Source: Cyclobacteriaceae bacterium
GTDB lineage: Bacteria > Bacteroidota > Bacteroidia > Cytophagales > Cyclobacteriaceae
Assembly: GCA_028279155.1 (NCBI GenBank)
Contig: JANQST010000286.1
Location: 1 to 20,968, forward strand
Length of the DNA stretch: 20,968 nucleotides
Reading direction: 5' to 3'
Below the pieces are notes generated by a model. The model did not search any database and was not told the DNA's origin. It saw only the letters and a list, made by a program, of their open reading frames with translations. The number at the start of each line of letters is the position of its first letter. The first letter of the stretch is position 1. Positions 7,301 through 14,279 of this stretch are shown here, in pieces. A program made the position numbers and the translations under genes.

Positions 7301-8575
7301 CTAGCTTGCCAAATCCTTAATTCCCTCTAACAGCACGTCCATTTCAGCTGTGTTGTTATATAAGTTGGGCGTAACCCGAACCACATCCTGATCTTCCAGG
7401 TGTCTAATCACAGTGAATACCTTATGTCTTTCTAGAAGTCCGCTGATTACGTCCTCCGTTTTCATTCCTTCTATAGCAAAACTCGCAATCGCGCAACTTC
7501 TGGCCGGATCACTTGTTGGTGTAGTAACCGTAACTTTTGGTATCCCAGTCGCTTCTTTTGTCCAGTAATTCTGCAAGTACCTTAGACGCTTTTCTTTTAG
7601 AGGAATCGTGACCATATCATTGAATGCTTTTGCGTCAGGGATGGTCATTACAATTGGTACAGAAAGTGTCCCAAAGTGACCCAGTCTTCTGATGTCACCC
7701 TCCTCTTTTGAACTATCTCCAAACATCGGCTTAAGGTCTTTAATTCTATCTCTCTTTACATAGAGCAGTCCGGCACCCAATGGATTTCCAAACCATTTGT
7801 GAAGGTTCACGCCAACAAAATCACAGTTCAGATCGCTGAGACTGTAATCTACCTGGGCAAAGCTGTGAGCAGCATCAACGATCACATCAATTCCTCTTGG
7901 CTTGAATTTGTCAGCGATCTTTTTGACGGGCATGATCTGTCCTGTCAGGTGGATCATATGTGTGACCAGGATGCATTTGGTTTTGGGTGTGACTGCCGCT
8001 TCATACTTACTGAGTATCTCTTCATCATTTTGTGGAACCAACGGTACCTTTATCACTTTGATTTTGATACCCTTTTGTCTTTCCAGCATTTCAAATGCCT
8101 CAATCATACTGTAATAGTCCTGTTTATGAAGAATCACCTCATCACCTTCATTTAGATCAAGTCCATTGATGATGATATTCATTGCCTCTGTGGCATTTCG
8201 TGTAATCAAAAGCTCTTCTGAACTCACCCCTGAAAATTCGCCTAGCTGCTGCATAATCTCCTTTAGGTCATTTCCGTATTCTGTTCTGAGATACTTGGAG
8301 GAATTCATGTTCAACCGCTCAATATTCTTAAGATAGGCTTTGTAGACAGGTACAGACTGCACACCAAAAAATCCATTTTCGAGATTGATGAAATCTTTGG
8401 AAACATCATAAAATTCCTTTTTGAATTTTTTCCAGTACGCTTCATCTTTCACTTTGTCATCGGTGAAAGTTCCAATCCATTCTTTGAAAGTTGATTCAGG
8501 CCTGAAGTTCATTGCAAGAAATGGAAGGCTTGCTGAAGCCATTCCAAGGCCCTTTATAAGTTCTCGACGATTCAT
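7301..8575 (-). CDS. Class V aminotransferase-like PLP enzyme with Tat-type signal
   Basis: This 424-residue protein belongs to the fold-type I, class V aminotransferase family (cysteine desulfurase / isopenicillin N epimerase-like). Seen features: a PLP-phosphate region TRNATEAMNIIING near 125, the PLP-ring Asp in VDAAHSFAQV (Asp234), and the Schiff-base lysine in NLHKWFGNP (Lys260) followed by GAGLLYV. The N-terminus MNRRELIKGLGMASASLPFLAMNF has a twin-arginine motif and a hydrophobic stretch, suggesting Tat export of a folded, cofactor-loaded enzyme. No typical AxA cleavage site is obvious, so it may stay anchored. It lacks the conserved active-site Cys loop I would expect for a true desulfurase near residue 360, so epimerase, lyase or aminotransferase chemistry is more likely. 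Substrate is unknown. Second gene of the leftward cluster. Confidence 0.88.
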   Translation of the reverse strand: MNRRELIKGLGMASASLPFLAMNFRPESTFKEWIGTFTDDKVKDEAYWKKFKKEFYDVSKDFINLENGFFGVQSVPVYKAYLKNIERLNMNSSKYLRTEYGNDLKEIMQQLGEFSGVSSEELLITRNATEAMNIIINGLDLNEGDEVILHKQDYYSMIEAFEMLERQKGIKIKVIKVPLVPQNDEEILSKYEAAVTPKTKCILVTHMIHLTGQIMPVKKIADKFKPRGIDVIVDAAHSFAQVDYSLSDLNCDFVGVNLHKWFGNPLGAGLLYVKRDRIKDLKPMFGDSSKEEGDIRRLGHFGTLSVPIVMTIPDAKAFNDMVTIPLKEKRLRYLQNYWTKEATGIPKVTVTTPTSDPARSCAIASFAIEGMKTEDVISGLLERHKVFTVIRHLEDQDVVRVTPNLYNNTAEMDVLLEGIKDLAS

Positions 8576-8603
8576 GATACCACGGTTAGTAATTTCTCGT
8601 CTT

Positions 8604-8611
8604 TAAAGATA
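8604..8611 (-). promoter_or_regulatory. Possible internal -7 promoter box before the aminotransferase gene
   Basis: On the - strand TATCTTTA lies 29 bases before the ATG at 8575, in the 39-bp gap after the SRPBCC gene. It differs by one base from the Bacteroidota -7 consensus TAnnTTTG. No convincing -33 TTTG box was found at the right distance, so this is a weak call. Confidence 0.25.
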
Positions 8612-8614
8612 CCG

Positions 8615-9094
8615 CTACCTTTCGAACTTTTTTTCCAACGCCGCTATTCGATAATTGAAAATTGACCTTAGTTGTCTTTTAACAAACATGCGATGTGCAA
8701 GTCGACCTATGAATCCAAAAGGGATTTTGTACGAGACTTTGTCTGTCATCAAAACTGACCCGTCGCGTTCTTCAAAGTGATGTTCGTGGTGCCACATTCG
8801 ATAAGGACCAAATCGCTGTTCATCCACAAAGAATTTATGTTCTTCAACATGTGTGATCTCCGTGACCCAGCTGGTTTTAATTCCAGGAACGGGAGAAACT
8901 TTATAGCTAATGATCTGGCCAGGATACATTTCTTTTGGAACCCCTGATGTGATCTGAAATTCCATATGCTGAGGTGTGATTTTTTCCAAATTAACAGGGG
9001 ATGAAAAAAACTCCCAGGCCTCAGGCAACCCAATGGGTAATTCCTGCATTACTTTCAATGTATATATACCTGAATGGTGCGAAAACTGGATCAT
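8615..9094 (-). CDS. SRPBCC (START/Bet v1-like) family protein
   Basis: This 159-residue cytoplasmic protein has the helix-grip pattern of SRPBCC ligand-binding proteins: an opening strand IYTLKVMQELPIGLPEAWEFFSSP, then NLEKITPQHMEFQI, a beta-rich middle (GQIISYKVSPVPGIKTSWVTEI, with HVEEHKFFVDEQRFGPYRMWHHEHHF) and a long C-terminal helix RQLRSIFNYRIAALEKKF. The group with NLEKITP and GPYRMWHHEHHF is the one often paired with or fused to the TIGR01777 epimerase, though no epimerase is in this window. The family binds hydrophobic ligands; the ligand here is not known. It is the first gene of the five-gene leftward cluster, with an 82-bp divergent gap to the CarboxypepD_reg-like gene. Confidence 0.87.
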   Translation of the reverse strand: MIQFSHHSGIYTLKVMQELPIGLPEAWEFFSSPVNLEKITPQHMEFQITSGVPKEMYPGQIISYKVSPVPGIKTSWVTEITHVEEHKFFVDEQRFGPYRMWHHEHHFEERDGSVLMTDKVSYKIPFGFIGRLAHRMFVKRQLRSIFNYRIAALEKKFER

Positions 9095-9176
9095 TCTTTT
9101 AAAACATGCAGGGCATCTAAATTGTTAAAAATTCATAACTAATTGACTGATCTCCTGCCATTTAAAGGATATTTGA

Positions 9177-9944
9177 ATGGTTGTGAAATACCTGGTAACG
9201 ATACTTCTTTTGTTTTGCTCGATCGTTGGGTTTTCCCAAAGAAAATTCATGTATGGAATTGTAAAAGACAGCACTACTAAAGAAGAAATCATCGGCACTC
9301 ATGTTCGCAACATAACTTCCGACAAGCTTGCAATTGCTGATGCTTATGGGAAATTCAGAATTCCAGTTCAGGTAGGTGACACCCTAATGTTTTCAAATGT
9401 TGGATACCAGGTGTTAGGATGTGAGGCCGTTGAATCCTGGTTTACCCAGGAAAGGGTTGAATTCTTGCTCTCTGTTGATACCGTCTATTTAGAGGAAGTC
9501 GTTATTGGAGAATTTCCGGAGTACTCCAGGTTCAAGCAAATGCTTGTAGATACGGATGTAGAAGATACTTCATTTTGGTATCATGGTGTTCCCCAACCCA
9601 ACATGGAGGAGCACACTGTTCTGGAGAAAAAAGAATTTAAGAATCCGGTTTTCATAGCCACGCATCCCATTTCCTTTCTACATCATGCATTTAGCAAGAA
9701 GGAAAAAGAGAAAAGGAAAATGCAACAGATCAGTAAAACCCGTCATATCACAACCAAAGCAAGACAAAAGTTCACACGGGAATGGGTAAGTGAAATGACC
9801 AAACTTCAAGGTGATCAGCTAACAGATTTCATTGCATTTTGCAAATTCACACCAAAGTACATTGCTGATACAGAACTTTACATGATCCATGAGAGAATGA
9901 TGGCATTGTTGGACGATTACATGACGCAGCAAGCAGAAGGTTAA
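9177..9944 (+). CDS. Secreted CarboxypepD_reg-like domain protein
   Basis: The 255-residue protein opens with a signal peptide (MVVKYLVTILLLFCSIVGFS, cleaved near FSQ). A CarboxypepD_reg-like beta-sandwich domain follows at about 22-95: YGIVKDSTTKEEIIGTHVRN, then DAYGKFRIPVQVGDTLMFSNVGYQ. This is the small domain found before TonB-dependent receptors and as free-standing periplasmic proteins in Bacteroidota. The rest, about residues 110-255, is basic and probably helical (KKEKEKRKMQQISKTRH) with no family I recognise. It is not a SusC-like receptor, since there is no plug or barrel. The role is unknown, but similar proteins are frequent in Cytophagales. The stop overlaps the stop of the convergent DUF3089 gene by 4 bp at TTAA. 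Confidence 0.85.
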   Translation: MVVKYLVTILLLFCSIVGFSQRKFMYGIVKDSTTKEEIIGTHVRNITSDKLAIADAYGKFRIPVQVGDTLMFSNVGYQVLGCEAVESWFTQERVEFLLSVDTVYLEEVVIGEFPEYSRFKQMLVDTDVEDTSFWYHGVPQPNMEEHTVLEKKEFKNPVFIATHPISFLHHAFSKKEKEKRKMQQISKTRHITTKARQKFTREWVSEMTKLQGDQLTDFIAFCKFTPKYIADTELYMIHERMMALLDDYMTQQAEG

Positions 9945-10981
9945 TTCCTGAGGTAATTCTCTACTCTTTTTTCAACGTTTTCACGAATGTTCATGTAAAA
10001 GAGATTGTAGTCGGCAACATGATAGCTTTTCCAATTGAGTAAAAAGTTTCCAAAAAAGTTTGGTTTGTTAATCCACAACATCCCGTCCTTATTTTGTGCA
10101 TCTGACAGACCTAACCGAATCTTCTTAAAATTCTTGAGGACTCCGCCCAGGTTTTCTCCCCAAGAAACATAAGTACTATCCCTTTTCCAGCTAAGTGGAT
10201 TTACACTCACTCCTTCGTGATACCAAAAACTATGGTTCAGGGGGTAGTAGCCCTGACGATAGGTGTTCCAGCTTAGCCAGCAGCCTGTCTGATCTTCATC
10301 TTCGCATATTGGAATTTCTTCAAACGTATAATTCCGTAGCGGCATACCCACGAGGTAAGCAGCAACTAGCTGGTTCATTAGGTCTTTTCCCTCAAAAAAC
10401 TCCCTCAAAATTTTTTCAGCATGATTCGTTCCTTGACTATGGGATGCGATTATGATCGGACGGCCTGAATTGTATTTTTCCAAATAGTATTCGAACGCCT
10501 TCTTCACATCCTTATATGCTTGCTCAAGTGCCTCTGTCTTCAGTGCCAGGTTCTGATCCCGGTGATATATATCTACATGTGCTTGTCTGTAAAGTGGTGA
10601 ATATACCTTAGCTGAACTATTAAAAACGGTCGCTTGATTTTTAATAGTGGACTCAGCAATTTTCTTGTTTAGCTTTTCATCATTCACGTCAGCGAACCAT
10701 GGATTTTCAGGTTTTGGTTTTTTGGAATAAATGGTCGGATAAATAAAGAAGACATCTACTTCTGCCGTCTCCTGGTACTCCGCTAGTTGCCCATTTCCAG
10801 GAACCATGTCTGCAGCGTCTTCCTTGTCCGGATGAGCAATCCAATAATTCAACAAAGAGTAGTCCGGCGCAGCTGGCATCTTGTCGAGATCATCTATATC
10901 GTATTTCGATTTTAGCTTCTTCTGCTTTTGGGCAAATACGATTCCTGGCACAATGAGCAACAGCAGTACAAGCTTTTTCAT
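9941..10981 (-). CDS. Secreted DUF3089 alpha/beta-hydrolase
   Basis: I start this 346-residue protein at the ATG at 10981, which gives a clear signal peptide, MKKLVLLLLIVPGIVFAQ. The frame stays open on to 11296, but that extension is antisense to the start of the TonB gene and has no coding character. The body matches DUF3089, a lipase-like alpha/beta hydrolase family: DVFFIYPTIY near 75-85, the nucleophile elbow IIIASHSQGTNHAE with Ser182 in S-H-S-Q-G, a cysteine pair in CEDEDQTGCWLSWNTY, and the terminal HVADYNLFYMNI, with a His that could complete the triad. Likely a periplasmic esterase or lipase; the substrate is unknown. It is divergent from the TonB gene across 88 bp. Confidence 0.88.
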   Translation of the reverse strand: MKKLVLLLLIVPGIVFAQKQKKLKSKYDIDDLDKMPAAPDYSLLNYWIAHPDKEDAADMVPGNGQLAEYQETAEVDVFFIYPTIYSKKPKPENPWFADVNDEKLNKKIAESTIKNQATVFNSSAKVYSPLYRQAHVDIYHRDQNLALKTEALEQAYKDVKKAFEYYLEKYNSGRPIIIASHSQGTNHAEKILREFFEGKDLMNQLVAAYLVGMPLRNYTFEEIPICEDEDQTGCWLSWNTYRQGYYPLNHSFWYHEGVSVNPLSWKRDSTYVSWGENLGGVLKNFKKIRLGLSDAQNKDGMLWINKPNFFGNFLLNWKSYHVADYNLFYMNIRENVEKRVENYLRN

Positions 10982-11003
10982 GGGGTTAAGATAACAAGGG
11001 TTA

Positions 11004-11025
11004 TAAGTTTGGGCATGATTCATGC
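11004..11025 (+). promoter_or_regulatory. Promoter -7 box with adjacent palindrome in the DUF3089/TonB divergent gap
   Basis: TAAGTTTG at 11004-11011 is an exact match to the Bacteroidota -7 consensus TAnnTTTG, 58 bases before the TonB ATG. Two bases downstream is the palindrome GCATGA-T-TCATGC (11013-11025), close to where transcription would start, which could be an operator. A clear -33 TTTG is not seen; TTTTCA at 10975-10980 is at about the right distance. Confidence 0.45.
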
Positions 11026-11069
11026 TTTGGATTCCTATGGATTTATGTTTTACCCAAAATAACTGAATT

Positions 11070-11747
11070 ATGGAACCAAAAAAGTATCGCAAGTTCGACC
11101 TGGAGAGAAAGCGACCGCTCTTCTTCGGAATCGGATTGATTGTGGCATTAGGAATTGTTATCTCGGCATTCGAAATGAAAACAGAGGTAGATCCTATCCC
11201 GGTTTGGGATCCAATTGAAGATGAATATTGGCCTCCTGAGATCATCACTTCTACAGAGCACAAAAATCCGGAACCTCCAAAACCAAAGACCATCAAGAAA
11301 CCAATCGTTTCAGTTGAAGCTACAAAGGAGATAGAGAAGGAGTTGGAGGAAGAATTTGAACTTGATGTAGAGCTCCTGGATGATGAAGTAATCGATACTT
11401 ATAGCGATGGGTTGGAGGATGAAAAAGTTGATGAGCCCTTTCTTTTCGTTGAAAAGATGCCAGAATTTCCTGGCGGTGACGCTGAACTACTCTCATTTCT
11501 TGCCCAGAACATTAAGTATCCAAGTAAAGCTCAACGGTTAAGCATTTCAGGAAGAGTCACTGTAGATTTTGTGGTTGAGAAAGATGGATCGGTATCTCAA
11601 ATAAGGTTGAAAAAGGGTATTGGAGCAGGCTGCGATGAAGAAGCAATGCGAGTGGTTGGTCTATTACCGAAATTTGCTCCGGGCAAGCAAAGGGGTGTTC
11701 CAGTAAGGGTTCATATGTCAGTCCCCGTTGTTTTTAGATTGGAATGA
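11070..11747 (+). CDS. TonB-like energy transducer
   Basis: This 225-residue protein has the TonB plan. A short basic cytoplasmic tail (MEPKKYRKFDLERKR) is followed by one membrane helix at about 16-35 (LFFGIGLIVALGIVISAF), a periplasmic linker with a proline/lysine stretch (NPEPPKPKTIKKP) and a very acidic segment (about 88-122), and a TonB C-terminal domain at about 135-225. The last contains the family marks FPGGDAELLSFLAQNIKYP, GRVTVDFVVEKDGSVSQIRL and VRVHMSVPVVFRL. Such proteins pass proton-motive force to outer-membrane receptors, but no exbB, exbD or receptor gene is in the window. Bacteroidota carry many such transducers, so the partner cannot be assigned. An intrinsic terminator follows at 11766. 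Confidence 0.93.
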   Translation: MEPKKYRKFDLERKRPLFFGIGLIVALGIVISAFEMKTEVDPIPVWDPIEDEYWPPEIITSTEHKNPEPPKPKTIKKPIVSVEATKEIEKELEEEFELDVELLDDEVIDTYSDGLEDEKVDEPFLFVEKMPEFPGGDAELLSFLAQNIKYPSKAQRLSISGRVTVDFVVEKDGSVSQIRLKKGIGAGCDEEAMRVVGLLPKFAPGKQRGVPVRVHMSVPVVFRLE

Positions 11748-11765
11748 TGCAATAGAGAAATCAAT

Positions 11766-11799
11766 AAGACCGGGTGAACAAGTTTTACCTGGTTTTTTT
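11766..11799 (+). terminator. Rho-independent terminator after the TonB gene
   Basis: Bases 11766-11778 pair with 11784-11796 in a 13-bp stem (three G-U pairs) with a 5-nt loop CAAGT, and the 3' arm runs into a T tract to 11799. The core is ACCGGGT against ACCTGGT. It lies 19 bases after the TonB stop. Confidence 0.8.
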
Positions 11800-11815
11800 A
11801 TGCTTGGAAACGACG

Positions 11816-11823
11816 TACCTTTA
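11816..11823 (+). promoter_or_regulatory. Possible -7 promoter box for the dienelactone hydrolase gene
   Basis: TACCTTTA, one base from TAnnTTTG, lies 19 bases before the ATG at 11843. The T-rich tail of the terminator (11793-11799) sits at about the distance expected of a -33 box. Supported only by this similarity and the preceding terminator. Confidence 0.35.
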
Positions 11824-11842
11824 TAAAAAAACCGAACCAAAC

Positions 11843-12664
11843 ATGAAAAAATTGATCTATTCCATATTGAGCTTGTTACTCATTTTTGCATGCTCAGCTC
11901 CCTCTGATTCTTCAAATGAAAAAGCAGCTGAAGAAGTTTCTGCTCCTATAGGAGAAATTGAATATTCTACAGATTCTACAAATATGAAAGGCTACATCGC
12001 CTACAATCAGGATGACAACTCCAAACGGCCAGGGATCTTGGTTGTGCACGAATGGTGGGGACACAATGAGTATGCACGTGAGCGAGCGGATATGTTAGCA
12101 GAAATGGGCTATGTCGCATTGGCAGTGGATATGTATGGAGATGGAAAAATCGCCGAGCATCCGGAAGATGCTGGTAAGTTCACCCAAGAAGTTGTAAGTA
12201 ATATTGATGAAGCGAAAGCACGATTTGAAAGTGCTATGAACACCCTACAAGCACATCCAAATGTTGACCCCGAAAAAATTGGTGCCATTGGTTATTGCTT
12301 TGGGGGCTCAGTCGTTTTGACCATGGCAAATGCCGGATTTGTCCTAGATGCAGTCGCTGCTTTTCATGCTGGTCTGCAGCTACCAATCATGCCGGAAGAA
12401 GGTGCGGTCAAAGCCAAGGTGCTCGTTTGCAATGGAGCAGATGACCCATTTATTCCAGAACAGCAAATTACTGACTTCAAAGCAGTGATGGATGCTGCTG
12501 GAGTGGATTACAACTACATCTCCTATCCTGGTGCAGTGCATTCATTTACAAGCAAATACGCAGATGAGTTTGCTGAGAAGTTCAACATGCCACTAGCTTA
12601 TCAAGCTGAGGCAGACAGCGCAAGTTGGGCTGAGATGACAGCATTATTTGACAGCACATTTTAA
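11843..12664 (+). CDS. Dienelactone hydrolase family lipoprotein
   Basis: I use the ATG at 11843: it gives a lipoprotein signal, MKKLIYSILSLLLIFACSAP, with lipobox Cys17. The upstream frame extension begins inside the terminator and is not credible. The mature protein is an alpha/beta hydrolase of the DLH family: HEWWGHNEYARERADMLAE near 70-88, the nucleophile elbow GYCFGGS with Cys152, the acid in NGADDPFIPE (about Asp200/201), and the catalytic His233 in PGAVHSFTS. A Cys nucleophile is the hallmark of dienelactone hydrolases, but the natural substrate of these anchored Bacteroidota members is not known. 273 residues is about 30 longer than the classical enzyme, owing to the signal and linker. 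It stands as a single-gene unit bounded by terminators on both sides. Confidence 0.92.
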   Translation: MKKLIYSILSLLLIFACSAPSDSSNEKAAEEVSAPIGEIEYSTDSTNMKGYIAYNQDDNSKRPGILVVHEWWGHNEYARERADMLAEMGYVALAVDMYGDGKIAEHPEDAGKFTQEVVSNIDEAKARFESAMNTLQAHPNVDPEKIGAIGYCFGGSVVLTMANAGFVLDAVAAFHAGLQLPIMPEEGAVKAKVLVCNGADDPFIPEQQITDFKAVMDAAGVDYNYISYPGAVHSFTSKYADEFAEKFNMPLAYQAEADSASWAEMTALFDSTF

Positions 12665-12699
12665 AAAATAAAAAGGGGCAGCCAACATGACTTCCCCTT
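12663..12699 (-). terminator. Rho-independent terminator between the convergent DLH and WG-repeat genes
   Basis: Read on the - strand, AAGGGG, a mismatch, AGTC, a 5-nt loop, GGCT, a mismatch and CCCCTT form a stem of about ten pairs followed by TTTATTTTTT. The - strand T tract makes it a good terminator for the WG-repeat gene. On the + strand the same hairpin is followed only by gatttt, so it may serve both directions. Confidence 0.75.
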
Positions 12700-12720
12700 G
12701 ATTTTCATATCACGTCCTAA

Positions 12721-13944
12721 TCAATTGTCTCTTCGCCACACATGGATGTTTCCATCATCATCCACCATTATTTTCTTGTATTCCACAGGAACCACTACGT
12801 TAAAATCCCGATCAATCACACCTAAGTTCCAGGTCTTTTTACTCTTTATCACCGCATACTTATTGACAAATGGACTTACCCAAAAGCGTTTCACTGGTCC
12901 CTCTTTTCCAATATGAGTCCCAGCAGACTGGAAATGATCACTAAGCTCATGGAAGTTCTTGCTCAGATCGTTTAGAGCAACCGGCACAATTTCTTGTCCG
13001 TCCGAATCCAGAAAACCATATTTTCCATCTTTCTCCACCAGCGCCCAGTTAGCATTTTCTCTATCAAACCTGCTTATCTTATCATATTTAGCAGGAACGA
13101 TCTCCTTTCCGGTTTTATCAATAAACCCATAGAGCCCAGACCGCTGAACTAAGGCAAAATGCCCCGGTCCTTTGGATCCAAAATCGTATATCTTAGAATA
13201 TCGGACTGGTACAATTTCTTGTCCGGTACGGTCAATCATTCCATATAATCCGTCTATTCCAACCTTGGCCCAGTAGCTGGTGATATTTCCGAAGCTTGAC
13301 ACATATGTATACCTTGGTTGAATGACTTCTTTACCACTCTTATCAATAAAACCAATCATCCCATTTTTCTCGACCTTGGCCCAACCAGAACCAATCGACC
13401 CAAAACTGTGAACCCTATCGTATTTCAAGCCAACAATCTCTTTACCTTCTCGATCAAGAAAACCATAGAGCCCGTCTCTTTCAATCAGTGCCCAGTTTGC
13501 TCTAAAACTTCCGTAATCACCAATCCGATTGTAGGCTGGTGTTACGATCATTGAACCTGACCTGTCAATGAAACCGTACAAGCCATTCTTTTCAACTAGC
13601 GCCCAGTTGATTTTCTTAGAACCGTAATCATGAATTCGGGTATATTCTGGTTTGACTACAAATTGACCTTCCCTATTTAGGAATCCGTAGAGTCCATCTT
13701 TTTTTACAAGCGCCAAATTGGGGCCATAGTCTCCAAATGAATAAATTTTTTCCATTGAAGGCTTAATGACCTCTTTCCCATCCCGATCGATAAAACCATA
13801 TAGGTTGTTCTTTTTGACCATCGCCCAGGAGGAGTGGCCCTGATCCCCATAGTCATACGTATAATCGTATGTTGATTCATTTGGTGCCTGAGCAAAGGCT
13901 GAAAAGAAAATAATCGAAAAAATGCCTGATTGAAAAGATCTCAT
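12721..13944 (-). CDS. Secreted WG-repeat protein
   Basis: This 407-residue protein has a short signal peptide (MRSFQSGIFSIIFFSAFAQA, cut near residue 20). Eight tandem WG-type repeats follow, with the G-x-x-G-[FM]-[IL] turns at residues 50, 87, 125, 161, 199, 236, 273 and 310, a period of 36-38. A typical unit is GLYGFLDREGKEIV followed by a tyrosine, then [FY]G-S/D and a WALVEK strand. A degenerate ninth unit near the C-terminus reads WNLGVIDRDFNVVVPVEY. The canonical family has Trp-Gly at the turn, but here it is mostly Tyr-Gly, with the Trp moved to NWALVEK. WG repeats form beta-rich, often surface-exposed structures of unknown role. No enzymatic domain is present. The gene is preceded by the small Cys-tailed gene and ends at a strong terminator. 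Confidence 0.9.
   Translation of the reverse strand: MRSFQSGIFSIIFFSAFAQAPNESTYDYTYDYGDQGHSSWAMVKKNNLYGFIDRDGKEVIKPSMEKIYSFGDYGPNLALVKKDGLYGFLNREGQFVVKPEYTRIHDYGSKKINWALVEKNGLYGFIDRSGSMIVTPAYNRIGDYGSFRANWALIERDGLYGFLDREGKEIVGLKYDRVHSFGSIGSGWAKVEKNGMIGFIDKSGKEVIQPRYTYVSSFGNITSYWAKVGIDGLYGMIDRTGQEIVPVRYSKIYDFGSKGPGHFALVQRSGLYGFIDKTGKEIVPAKYDKISRFDRENANWALVEKDGKYGFLDSDGQEIVPVALNDLSKNFHELSDHFQSAGTHIGKEGPVKRFWVSPFVNKYAVIKSKKTWNLGVIDRDFNVVVPVEYKKIMVDDDGNIHVWRRDN
12800..13870. repeat. Tandem WG-repeat coding array, period about 108-114 bp
   Basis: Within the WG-repeat gene, similar DNA blocks recur every 108-114 bases, each including a variant of aaaccatayag, which encodes the LYGF turn. Copies have diverged, so this is an old coding duplication rather than a fresh unstable repeat. 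Confidence 0.6.
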
Positions 13945-14010
13945 GTTCTAATAACTCTACAGGCAAAAGACAGCAAACTCAGAAAAAAGTTTCCTTAACT
14001 GACAACTAAT

Positions 14011-14178
14011 CTAACTCCCGCAACCAACACACTCGATCTCAGAATTCATCGGACGTGTTCCGTTCAGCTTCATTCTTAGATTGTGGATTTTGTCTTTGAT
14101 CTCCATGTCTTTGAACATGTCACCAGTAAGTTGGCCTTCAAGAGAATCAATTTCAGATTGGATATCTACAGTAGTCAT
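14011..14178 (-). CDS. Small 55-residue protein with C-terminal Cys-x-x-Cys tail
   Basis: An ATG at 14178 opens a clean 55-codon frame to TAG at 14011-14013. It starts MTTVDIQSEIDSLEGQLTGD, then a charged, probably helical stretch MFKDMEIKDKIHNLRMKL, then NGTRPMNSEIECVGCGS. It has no signal peptide or membrane segment. Evidence for coding is indirect: a regular heptad-like hydrophobic pattern, a full frame filling most of the space between the WG-repeat and Kazal genes, and the unusual ending with Cys50 and Cys53 followed by Gly-Ser. The tail could bind a metal, carry a modification, or be the core of a short modified peptide; none of this is shown. I do not recognise a named family with certainty. 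It could be transcribed alone or with the Kazal gene, 101 bp upstream. Confidence 0.65.
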   Translation of the reverse strand: MTTVDIQSEIDSLEGQLTGDMFKDMEIKDKIHNLRMKLNGTRPMNSEIECVGCGS

Positions 14179-14279
14179 AGGATGTGTTATTACGTACTTG
14201 TTACGGGTAATGAATAAAATTAAGAATTATAATTGAAAACTTCATGTCCAGGTGTACGAACTTTTTCTCCAACAACTAT

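Noticed and set aside
10982..11296. N-terminal extension of the DUF3089 gene to 11296
   Set aside because: It is antisense to the TonB coding region and would bury the signal peptide that starts at 10981.
11774..11842. Upstream extension of the dienelactone hydrolase gene
   Set aside because: It begins with a GTG inside the terminator stem and would displace the lipoprotein signal.
13984..14001. AGTT/AACT mini-hairpin with T tract after the 55-residue gene
   Set aside because: A 4-bp stem is too short to support a terminator call.
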